Of a stretch of DNA of 64,000 nucleotides, positions 1 through 11,994 are shown piece by piece. Below the pieces are notes generated by a model. The model saw only the letters and a program-made list of their open reading frames with translations. It made no database searches and was not told where the DNA came from. How positions within the stretch are numbered: position 1 is the stretch's first letter; the number at the start of each line of letters is the position of its first letter. The DNA comes from Glandiceps talaboti (Eukaryota > Hemichordata > Enteropneusta > Spengelidae). A program made the translations under genes and the position numbers. The DNA is taken from the NCBI RefSeq assembly GCF_964340395.1, contig NC_135549.1, forward strand, positions 8,212,342 through 8,276,341, read 5' to 3'.

Positions 1-183
1 GTGGTCTCGTTGCTACTAACAACAAATATATATGATTATTTAAATTACACGTAAATTGGTGCCTTCCAAATCGCCCTCCCCTTTAATACTCTCTCCGCCC
101 TAAGGTCGGCAATAATGATCAGTCTAAAAAGACAGCCAGATTTATAATACGATTTATGTGTCATTTGTTGTATTACCTACTAG

Positions 184-3100
184 TACAACAGAATAGAGCT
201 ACAACACCAGGCAGCTAGTAGATACATCGGAAACACTCTACCCCTCAATAGCTGGGTTGGCATTGTCGACTTTGGAACAACCGCAAAAACACTCGCTCCA
301 CTGACAAAGATCGTTGACGAGAAAACAAGAGAAGACCTTATCAACCTGTTACCAACAACAACGAGTGGTTCAACTTGCATCGGTTGTGGGCTGAAAGAAG
401 GTATTGAGGTAAAGTATGGAAAATACTATATTTCAGTATGATGTGGAAATTTGGTGATATTTCAAACGTCTGTTTCCGTCGTCTGTTTGCATAGAAAGGT
501 GTTACATTTAATTTGTGACGAGAGACGTTGGAGAGTTTATGCTGTGATTTCCAACATTGAAACAAATACAAAATGTATAAATGAAATAAAGATTCATAAC
601 AACGAGGTACTTTCACCTGCACGACAAGGAAAACTGGTCCACTAAGCTCCTGGCCACTCTTATCAAACGTGGAAAGTATTCTTGATTTTCTAGATTATTT
701 GTCTAGCTTAAACATAAACGGAGGGTTTCAATGTCAGCACGGTCTGTGGTTTAAGAATCAAGTCATTCTTTGTTGTCAATTAGAATATATGTATATCATG
801 ATTTGGCAAGTTTTAGATTATAATTCAACATTGCACACATTTTGAATATCACTCTTTGGACAACAATCTATTGTTAATTTGGTAGGTTTTAGAAAAGAGT
901 CCATTTGGATATGCAGCCGGTGGCATAATTTTCCTGACCACAGATGGAGAAGAGAATGTGTCCCCATATATTGATGACGTCTTACCCGTACTAACAGCAA
1001 AAGAAGTTATTGTAGATACGTTGGCATTCAGCGAAGATGCCGATCCTAAACTGGTCGAACTGTCTGATGAGACTGGTGGACGAGCTTGTTGGTATTCAGA
1101 AGGTGACGATTCTACAGCTCTACATGACTGTTTTACGGCATCAGTAACAGAAAGGACAAGTTCTAGTACGGAAACACCAGTACAGGTAAAAAAAAGAAGA
1201 AGCTACATCTAGGCATAAATATCTTAATTCGAAAGAATTGAATACATAGGTTTTGCAGACCATTATTGACACGTACTGTTGCAACATGCAAATGTTATGA
1301 AACATTAGAGAAGCTATAGAAATATATATATAAAAACATTTTCTTAAAATGAGCTTCGTACTTCATAACCGTGGATAGATATCTTTCAAGTCACTCTATT
1401 TCTTCACTGATTATTGGTTAGTTTCGTTTCATGACCAGTTCCTAGTTCTTAAGGTCATTAACATTTTGAGAAAAAAAAATCTTTTCATAGAACATTTTAT
1501 CTAACAATATCTTTATATTTTCGTTAGTTTCTTCCTAACACCTACACGTCTATTTATGACGATAGCTGTAAGTATTTCAGAATGTCCAAAAGGATGGATT
1601 GCTTTTTACAATTGCATGACATGTGTGTGTTTACCGATCATCTTATAGCTTGCAAGCTACAAGACCACTATAGCTGGACTGACAACGGAAACATTCACCA
1701 TCTACATAGACTCCACTATTGGTAGAGACACAACTTTCTTTTTCTTCTGGGATTTCAGTAGTAGTCATGAGGTTGACGTCATCATAACTCGACCTGACGG
1801 TACAACTATTGGCAGTACTGATCCTCAATATAACAGTGATACTGACAGTCGATCTATTTATATCAAGATTGAAGATATTGCTGAGGTAATACACGTCTAA
1901 ACTGTGCAGTTGTATAGTGATGAATATCCTGTCCATCACAGTTGTGGTGGTAATTCTTCAATTACAAGGACGTTTTTTCATACTATTGTCTTTAACAAAA
2001 AGTTGGTAACTCCAAACGGCAACACTGTTTTCAAAATAATTTCAATACGCAATGTTTTAGAACAGAAAAACAAACGAAACTGTAGTTGTCAAAATGTATC
2101 CAAGTACATGTAAACCGTTTGCTGTTAGATTCAATTCGTCACACGTCGTAGGCCACAATTCGTGTCTCTATAGAGCTTTCGTGGTTTTAGATGACATTTT
2201 GAATGCTATAATGGTAACCACTGTATCTGCTATTATAATAATGGGGTAACCACAGGAATCTGTAAATATAAATTGTTATGATTTTTTGCGATTTCACTCA
2301 TAGTGCTAAGTTTCGAACTACTATGCATAATTTCTCCATTTTCAGGTAGGAACATGGGTTTACCAAATCTACAACCCTAGCACGTCTAGTCAGGTAGTGG
2401 AGGTGTCTGTTGATTCCAAATCAATAGATTCTTCAACCCATCCAATACGACTGAGTTCCAATCCAAGTACAGACTATGTGACTGAATCACCGCCCATGGC
2501 GATAATCTATGCAGACTTGAATCAGGGATACAGTCCTGTTCTGGATGCGAAAGTGGTTGCTGCAGTAGAGAGACCAAGTCCTCACAGTGTTGTTGATGTA
2601 CTACTCTTTGACACTGGAACAGGTACTGTACAGTTAAACTTTACTCAGCAACTATAGTAAACCAACATTGCTGATGCTACACTATCTCACTATCGAAAAC
2701 TTTGGCGATTGTATTTCATGGCAATTTAATAACATTTTCAGATGAATTGTCAACAGTTAAACATACGCTAAATACTACCAGATTTAAACTGAATGCCTCC
2801 CGTAAGGGAATCACTAATTATGCAAATAACTCATTAAACTAAAAAAAACTATGGTAACAGGCTTTGTTTTTTGGACAAGCGTGCTTTCTTAGGTTAATGT
2901 ATGTAAGAGTGTATGATACTGCTTAATGCAGTCTTAAGATATAGCCTAATTACCGAAAATCATTAATTATGCAAATTATTCATTAACACTGTACGGTGCA
3001 TCAACAAACTTGATAGGGCATATGTGTTTTCTTATGGTTAACGTATGTACTAAATTATGTTGAATTTGAAGTATGTATTCTTAAGATATAGCCTAATTAC

Positions 3101-3399
3101 CAAAAAATAATTAATTATGCAAATTATTCATTAACGCTGTAAGATACATCAACGAATTTTATAGGACAAATGTATCTTGTTATGTTTAACGAATATACTA
3201 AATTATATTGAAACTGAAGTATGCAGTCTTAAGATATTGCATAATTAGTTGATTTCATTAATATGCAAATTTCTCTAATTAAACTTTAATAGATCTGGCT
3301 CAAAACCTAATCAGGTCTAGCTATTACCCTAAAGATTATATATCCCAAATTTCATTACAATTGAGCCAGCCAATTTTTAGAAAATGATGACACAGACAC

Positions 3400-3452
<53 letters not shown>

Positions 3453-5176
3453 AAGACAGACAGACATACACACAGACATACATTCCCCTTTTAATACCTC
3501 CCGTACCCTTACGGGAGGTAAAAATGAGCATCATGTGCAACAAACGCTTGATTTTGTCGTTTCACCACAACTAATAAAGTCAGAGTCTATACAATTTCTG
3601 AAGAGGCCTGATTACTATCCTTTAACAGGTGCTGATATCAAGAAAGATGACGGGGTATATTCTGGTTACTTTGTTGACTTTATTGAAGCCAGCTGTTCAA
3701 CTGAATGTCGATATAGCATTCAAGTAACTGCTGATGATACAGATGAAACTGCTCAGATAAGAATGACGAGTAAAGTTGGTGCAATGCCTAGGAACTATAG
3801 TAAGTAAATACATCAAAACTTGTATGTTTTGTCTACTTGATTTAGATTACTCTTCTCTAAGGTCCTAAACTACGTGCACACAAATGGTGTAGTCACATTT
3901 TATTCATTTCATGTGATATGTTTACTTTAAACCCCAATAAACCATACATTTGGCCTTTGAAGTCAGATTTGAATTAACAGGCCTATATCACTTGAACAAT
4001 GTCCTAGAAACCATCACAAGATCATATATAACTGTCGCTGAAGTTTTATTATCTTGATCTTATAAAAGATCGCCTTTGTTACTATTGAAAATCTCGGTTA
4101 AGCATACCTTGTTATGCATTATGTGTACAGGGAGATATCCACGGCTAAAAAATGAACGGTTGAACAATTCTGCATTTGGAATACCTTAAACTTTTGCCTT
4201 AACCTGTGATTCCTTCTAGAGCTCCAGTTTGTAAGCTAAAATTAAGAATTACCACATAGGTGTCATTTCAGATAAATCGGTTTAAGCAATATCTAAAAGA
4301 AAAACTATTCAAAAATATTATTACTCGTGTCAATAGTATGATTAAATTTCACTTTCCCTAGCTGTGATTCCAAGAAAGGAAGGTGGCGTACCAATCGGTG
4401 ATTTCAACAGAGTTGTCCAAGGTGGTTTGATCCAAGTCGATGACGCAGTTGACTACGTAGACTGGAGTGACCCCAACGATGACCCATTTCAACCAGCACG
4501 TATCACAGACTTACGTGTGATCGACACATCGTATGACAATGCAACTGTCACCCTTCAATGGACTGCAACTGGTGATGATATTGACAAGGGAACAGGTATG
4601 AATAGCATCACTCATCATTGTCAACAAAACTTACAAATTTAATGATTTCAGAAAAAATCTAAACACCAGCCAAAATTCACATCCGCAATGTAATATTTTG
4701 TTTCTTTGACAGCATCTATGTATGATCTTCGATATGATACCGACTTCTGGAAAGTTTTAAACAACGTCGATGGCTGTGAGCAGTTAACCAATGCTAACCT
4801 CACTAATGGTACCCTAACTGATCCCAAGGAAAGTGGTCAAACGGAAACAATCATCTCAATACTACCCTCAAGTGGCCCGGGATTTACATACTACTTTTCC
4901 ATCCGTGCTATTGATGACGTGGGCAATATGGGAGAAAGTTCAATTATTGCCCAGACGACCATTGTACCCGGAGTAACTGACACAGCAACTCTTGCCCAAC
5001 CCAAATGGTGGCAACTTGTGATACTGTTGACCACTGTTTTCATTATGATTGTCGCAGTGGTGGGCATCGCCATTGGACTATATATGCACTACAAGAAAAA
5101 GAAGATGGCCAAAGTAGTACCGAGTAACACAACTGATGAAATGGCACCAGTACAAATGGCAGATTTAGATGTGTAG
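184..5176 (+). CDS. CLCA: CLCA paralogue 1 (5' partial): VWA to C-terminus
   Basis: Seven exons are visible: 184-408, 886-1185, 1649-1885, 2346-2622, 3629-3799, 4362-4595 and 4713-5176 (stop TAG). Together they encode about 635 residues. All have AG/GT borders and phases that join. The first two exons complete the VWA domain (IGCGL, then FLTTDGEE). The third and fourth hold the beta-sandwich (DSTIGRDT, then YADLNQGYSPVL). The fifth has DIKKDDGVYSGYF, typical of CLCA. The sixth and seventh form an FNIII-like domain (PARITDLRV to YYFSIRAIDDVGN), followed by one membrane segment near residue 590 and a short lysine-rich tail. The signal peptide, metalloprotease exons and MIDAS exon lie before the window. 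CLCA proteins are cell-surface or secreted, cleave themselves, and modulate TMEM16-type chloride channels; that role is family knowledge. The threonine-rich stalk seen in the other copies is almost absent here. Confidence 0.9.
2796..3518 (+). mobile_element. Non-autonomous element with CCTCCCGTAAGGG terminal inverted repeat
   Basis: It starts CCTCCCGTAAGGG and ends CCCTTACGGGAGG. Inside are about four units of about 148 bp, each with TATGCAAAT, then a (CAGA)n tract at 3400-3465. It has no coding capacity. It lies in a CLCA gene 1 intron. Related copies are at about 21797-22400, 52668-53690 and 59385-59515. Confidence 0.7.
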
Positions 5177-5399
5177 TACTAGTATTGATATTATCATGAA
5201 GGCATCCGTAACAATCACTCCATGAATGACAGCAGAGAGATCATTCTATTCGAATTATATATTCAATCTTTTTTGAATTGATAAAATGCCTGTAAATATA
5301 TTTAAGCATAACTCGGGTACGATCTTTACACCTTACTGGTACATTATGGTCTTCAATAGCCAATATTTTTCGTTTTGGACAATTTTTAGTCTCCGAATT

Positions 5400-5862
5400 T
5401 GATGACTCTTACTTGTATCATTCCTATATATATGGCCAAAGAGCTTTTTCTGTTTGTGCTCCTGCTTTGTGGAACCTTTTGCCCCTAGAAACTCGCACCG
5501 CCGAAACGGTTGATTGTTTTAAACGCAGTTTGAAGACACATCTTTTTGTGCAATATTTCTGTTAAACCCACATTTTACAGGTACATTCATATTATTTTCC
5601 CAAGGCTTTTAATATTCGATCTTATTCGTAATTGGACATGAATTCTGTTTTGATTTTTTGCGCTTGACTATTTTTGATATGTTCTTACCCTGATCTCTTT
5701 TTATCAGTATTGATTGCATTTTAATTCCCTTTGTTTCATGAACATTAATTATGTGGGTTTTTTGTTTTTGTGTTTTACTTTGTTGTGTACAATGCACTGG
5801 GACGTATGTGTAGTGCATTCTTTAAGAATTAAAATAATAATAAATAATAATAATAATAGTGG
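5400..5862 (+). mobile_element. LINE 3' end (5'-truncated) downstream of CLCA gene 1
   Basis: 5434-5565 encodes GQRAFSVCAPALWNLLPLET then FKRSLKTHLFVQYFC and a stop, the same LINE C-terminal signature as at 11644 but a different family member. The 3' UTR runs to an AATAATAAT tail near 5862. Confidence 0.75.
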
Positions 5863-7585
5863 TGGTTATAATGTTGAATTTCATCGAGCAGACTTACTTC
5901 ATTACGGTAGATCACTGTAAGTTAGATTTAATAAAATTCTCACAGGAGTTATTTCTGTCGATCACAACTAATAAGCCCATAAGATAAACTTAAAAGTTAT
6001 CATGAACAATAATTCTGCATCTTGTATTACACTGAAACCTGCTCGGTAAACGCAAGACGAATAGCGGTTCAGTTGTTCCAAAGTAGGGCATGGTGTGAGT
6101 GTGCCTTCATGAATTTATGCATTTTTGTCAAGCTTGTCTGTTAAGTTTGAAATACCATTGATGTTGACATCGGTTTGCAGACCAGGTGTATACGTGTTGG
6201 TGAGGGGTATTGAATTGATCGTTAAAGATAGACTGTTTATCATAATTGATGAAGGGAACAGTAACATAATGTTGATTAGATTAATATAATTATAAATGAT
6301 TGAATGTCATATTGAGAAAACATGAACATGAAGCTATGTTGGAAGTTAGGAATATATATAGGTCACCATTATCACGTCTGACATTTATCTTTTTGTACTT
6401 AACTTGATTGGTAGGTTGTGGCACAAATCCATACAGGCGCCGTAGCCAAGTGTATATTATTGATTCGAATACTCAGGTGCGGGTATAGTATAGCACTGTG
6501 ACCATCTCGAGCTAGTTGATGGTCTGTGATCTAGCATATGATAGGTACATATAAATATACATTGTACATAGCACTTCACTTATCGTATGTTTTGTCAATC
6601 ACATTTTGATTATGATATTTCATTTCTGCATTGCCCGGATCATAAGGTCATAAGGTCATTGATTTTGGATTATTTGTATTGAATAAATGTTATTGATAAA
6701 GCAATTATTATTAGAATGACTCTTGTGGTGTGTAATCATGTATAACCGTTTGCTAAATATGGCAAACGATCGATAATCCAGTATACAAATGCACAATTAT
6801 TTTGCAATCAATTGGGACATCTTCGCTACAAAAAACACAGTTGATCTGTTTTTGTAAATAAAGCTGTATCACTAGGGTGCTGCAGGAATTGAGGAAATAG
6901 TACCTATCGGTAGATAGTGACACAGTTGTCAAGTTTGTTAAATGTTTCATTCAAGATATAACATCATCGCCACCAGAAACGGTCATCAATACCAAGCGGT
7001 TGAACGATCTCCGTCGTATCATTATCTCGACATCATAATTTCTCATAGCCTATTGGTAATATGTGTACGTTCAAAGTTATCAGTGAGTTACCGTAGATAT
7101 AATACTGGTAAAATACAATTTATAAATAGACAATGACATACCCATCGAATTGAACCACTTCATTGTCATTTTATGATATCTTTGTAATCAATCACATGAC
7201 GAAAACGTCACCAAGTCCAAGTAGTCGAACAATGTCCATCGGACTATTCGAACAGCAATTTCCCATTGCTAGATAGCGTTAATGACATTGTTTTAATGAA
7301 CAGAACAACTTCTAGCCAATCAAAACAAACTACGTAAACCTAATCAGTCTATCTTACCTTTGACTATTGCTTCCAAACAACATTTTATTTTAAAGGAAAT
7401 GTGTCATCTCGAGGCTTATATCAGCTTCGCAGAAATATTTTAAAATATGCGACAGTATACACAGTATAACAACAATTAAATCTGTGGTGGCTGTAATTTT
7501 GAAGTACATCAATTTGCAGACGTGTCAAAACTTGGTATTTCCGCGTTTAGAAATAGACTGATAATCCTTGTGCCCACCAACGCTT
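5863..7585. other. Intergenic region between CLCA genes 1 and 2
   Basis: AT-rich, no exon-like ORF with splice sites seen. The part next to gene 2 should hold its promoter. Apart from the possible tRNA relic I see nothing. Confidence 0.6.
6436..6484 (+). pseudogene. Possible tRNA relic or tRNA-derived SINE head
   Basis: GGCGCCGTAGCCAAGTG looks like a tRNA 5' end with an A box, and GATTCGAATACTCAGGTGCGG like a B box and 3' acceptor. Only about 10 bp separate them, so the anticodon arm is missing. No tRNA could fold. Confidence 0.3.
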
Positions 7586-7591
7586 TATAAA
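7586..7591 (+). promoter_or_regulatory. TATA box of CLCA gene 2
   Basis: TATAAA begins 44 bp before the ATG at 7630, a spacing that predicts a very short 5' UTR. The gene 4 TATA-like element has the same distance to its ATG. Confidence 0.6.
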
Positions 7592-7629
7592 GGACACCTT
7601 GGAGCTCTGTATCCAGATACAGTGGCAAC

Positions 7630-10600
7630 ATGACGCACGAATATACACGTCTCCAACTCGGCGCTTTGCTGCTTTTCTGTTCATGTATTGTGTTGGCATC
7701 CTCAAGCAGGAACCAAGTTCATCTTGTTAACAATACGTATACTACGCTGTTGATAGCCATCAACGAAAACGTCGACGAAGACTACCGGATAGTTGAGATC
7801 CTTCAGGTTAGGATAATATTTTTTTTAAGTGAACCAAATATCATGTTTATAACAGCTAAACGTGATGGGTATTTTGAAGAGAACAAATGGTAAGTTATCA
7901 ACTAAAATAGTTCGCGATAAATCATATCTAATCACGCATACAATATGCCCAAACAGATTGGAAATTGAAATAATGTTTTACCTATAAACTGATGGAGAAA
8001 CGTATAAAGTGTACGTGTTGATCACGTAATGGGGTTAAGGGCAACAATATTAACAATGTCAATGATACGTCGTACGTATGCACTCACTTCCTCCTGCTGG
8101 CCAAAAATTAAAATACTGGGTATTTAGATGTTGTGCAAACTGAAGAACAATGACAATGGAATCTTTGACAAGCAAATAATGTTGACATTTCTTTAAGCAC
8201 ATGCCATTGGTCACACTTAGCTCAATCTGGAGGTAATTTTACTGTCCCGACGTATCTACATTATCCATCATATGAACGGTAGTCATAAGCTTATTGTCTC
8301 CATACACATGGCTTGCCGTATATATGAACTTCGCAAAGTGTCACCACTGAGCCCAATAGGAAAGGTGTCTTTATGTACATATATCTCCAGATTCCTATAT
8401 TTATGTTTGTGTTTCCATTTAAAACATTCTCTCGAAGTTGTTACATTGCCATCAGATGGCACGGATTCTGTCTGCTGTTTTTTTTATCCTACAATTATTA
8501 CTTCCTTATGATCGCGTATGAACTTTGGATTGATTAAACTCACAGACAAATCCCTTTATTAGTGTATCTCCGATATGAACAATTGTCAATATGAAGGGCA
8601 ACGGAGTACTTAACCCAAATCAAACTTTGATACTCATTATTCACTAGTTTATATTATCAATATAACTGTCCTGATTCCGTTATAACGTGCATATTCGTTG
8701 CCATGGAGAAATCCCGAGCTCTACCAGTGGAAAATTATATCATTTCCAGTATTTTCTTCATTCAGCAAAAGGAAACACGTAACCTATGGGGTTTTGGGAG
8801 TAATTACCCTTAGGTCACGGGTATTTTCCGACTGAATGAAGGGAAGCGTTGGGAATGATATATAATATTATGTAAAGTAGATGAGAATTTTCTTGATGTA
8901 GAACGACCAAGGTATTACAAGTTGAACACGTTCAACTTCAAGTTGGGTTGTGCGAGGTCTAATTTTCAGTATTACGCATAGCCAAAATAATTGTACAGGT
9001 CAGTTTTACACGTAGAGCTTTGCATGTGGAATTCATCCACAGTGTTTTGAGGACATTCATCCTGAATACTTGATATTGGAATAGTATTTTGATTGGTAAT
9101 AGTGGCAGGAGCAAGGTGCGCCATGTACGACGGGCGCCCTCACGTACCGACAAGACCGTTGAGGGCGGAGCGACATGACGTATCTTATAGTCTTTGGTAT
9201 GAGCTAGAGTTACAGTGGTTACATTTAGGTTTGGTCAACGGATGTATAACATTTAAAGAAACACTTACAATTCGTAGTGTAACGAGAAGAAACGTCGCCA
9301 AGTAAAGTATGGATATTGCAAATACGAAGGCTAGTATCAAAACGTTTTGTAAATTCCACCTTCTGCCTTGTTACTGCCCGATTAAATGTTAATCTTTACA
9401 ACACGGTCACCAATGTCGTATTGCCATTTTTAACCGGTTTTATTTTGGATAGGTGAACGAATGACGGATATTCAAGGTATAATGCAAGGACTATAAAGAA
9501 TAAAGTCATGTTTATACATATCAATCGGCTGTTATCAATATTGTTTTCATGGCGATTTCAGTTTCCGGTTGCACTAAGGGAAGAAATAATATTGGGGATA
9601 AAATTATTGGGGAGGGGAATCATAGGATGTCTAGATGAATAATATTCCTCCTAGCACCTTATGAAAAAAATTATCAATCAAAATGAGGGTAAATACTGAG
9701 TAATCAATAATGCTAGTAACACTTACAATAATGTTTCACTTAAAATACAGGATTTATATAGAGAGGCATCCGAAAAATTATATCAAGCTACCTTACACCG
9801 GGCGGCTTACGGCGAAATCACCATTTTAATCCCTAAAACATGGAGTGATAACATTACAATGGAGAGAGCTACTACAGAAACATTCGACAATGCCAACGTG
9901 ATCGTTGACAATAATTCAAGAAAAGACGATACACCATACGCAAAACAGAGTCGACCATGTGGGGAGAAGGCCGAGTACTTGCATTTGACTCCACAGTGGA
10001 TTGTTGATAGAGAATGGTCAGAAGAACATTATGGCGAATCAAGTAAGTATATATAAATATAAATATATAATATACTACAATTATATATAAATATTTGCTT
10101 TAAACTTGGGTAATATCTTTAGTGGTCTGAGGTTATTTTAAATCCCTGGAATTATCTTCAGTGTGGTAGAATAAACATCCACGTATAGATTTGGAGTGAA
10201 CGGGTGACGCGTGGCGGTTACACAGATGTTGCCGTTATCGCTCTCCTATGATACTTAGAGATGAAAAAGACCTACTTTTCCATATATTTTTACCCATTTT
10301 TTAACTAGCTTAGAATTGCTTTCAAGCGCCATTCAACCGTTTAAAGTTATCATCGCATATGTTACATGGTAAACTCAAGGATTCCACTGGCTTCTGGCGA
10401 TATATAAGGCAACGAGCAGTATATAAGCTGATGTAGTCGATGAGGGCGCACCGCACAATACGATAGGACAACTACTCGTACTTGGGATCATTCCCATCAC
10501 AGTGTGGCTGTATGGACAAAGTAAATGTAAATAAGTTCAGATAATGTAGTAAGGTACTAGGTTAGTCGAACTCTGAGAATATCTGTGAAAACAGACAGAC

Positions 10601-11928
10601 AAAACAATAACAATCTTGATAATCAAAATTATAATAATTACATAATCCTCCATATCTACACACCTTTTATCATTGTTAACCTTTCAGGTAAAGTGCTAGT
10701 CAAAGAGTGGGGCCACTTGCAGTGGGGTTTATTTGAAGAGTACCCTACGGACATAAATAGCACATACTATACGGATTCGAATGGTGTAGTTACAGCAACT
10801 CGATGTTCAGATGCTATTACAGGGCAATCATATGATAATACGACATGTCATGACCGCCATGGATGTGAGCGTTGTAATACTGATCCTGAATCTGGAGTGA
10901 TACCCCACGAATGGTGTGTGTTTGTTCCCGATGAACCAAACGAAGGGACGGGGTCTTTAATGTACACAACGTTTCTCGAATCTGTGAGTATCCGACGATG
11001 TTTGAAAAACGTATAAAACCCGATGAATACTTTCCACACAGTAAGGACAAAAATAAAGGAAAATTTGTGTTTCATCGTGTTCTCTTGCACATTTGCCCCT
11101 GCATATCACATTCAGATCATTTCACACAACTTTGAAGCAATTATAAATAGCAAGCTTTTGTGGTCTTCTGTTTTATTTGGATTACCCTTTCTCGCGTCTA
11201 CTATCGCAAAAGAGCAATGTACTGTATGTATGTATGTATGTATGTATGTATGTATGTATGTATGTATGTATGTGTTACACCCAATTCGTGAAACTGCCCA
11301 ATTCATGAAATGTGCATGTAACCTTGCAATTGCCCACATCATGGAATGGTCAACCTTATGCAAATGATGGTATGAGAGTACGATCTAAAAGGGACGAAAT
11401 TAAATTTTTTGGGCAAGAGTTTTGAACTGGGGTGTTGATTATCGAACTCTATTAAAAACACAAACTACACTGAATTATAATAAAATAAGAACTGTGAAGT
11501 GATGAGTTTGTAAATACATGATAATAAAGTTGTTTGATTGTTATTCTTTTTGTGTGTGTCCTATAAAAGATGCCCATTTCATGTACTGGGCATATCTTAC
11601 CATACCCACTTCATAACCTGAGCAGTATGATTACCTATTTCATGTAGCTGCTCCTAGATTGTGGAATTCCCTTGACCCTACTCTTCGCAATGCACCTTCT
11701 CTGTCTCCTTTTAAAACAAACCTAAAAACGCACCTATTTCGGAAAGCATACTTTTCCAGTGGGGCACAGTGAAAGTTTGTTTGTTTCATAGAATATTGCA
11801 GTTTTGTGTAACTTCAAATTCTAAAGTTTTATTTTTAGAATTTAAGTTTTTTTTTTATTGGGTTAATTGTTTGTGTGAAGCGCATTGAGATTTTATTTGA
11901 TTATGTAATGCGCTATAAAAGAAATAAA

Positions 11929-11994
<66 letters not shown>

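Noticed and set aside
1-183. Possible further CLCA exon at the window start
   Set aside because: Only intronic sequence before the acceptor at 182-183; the MIDAS exon must lie outside.
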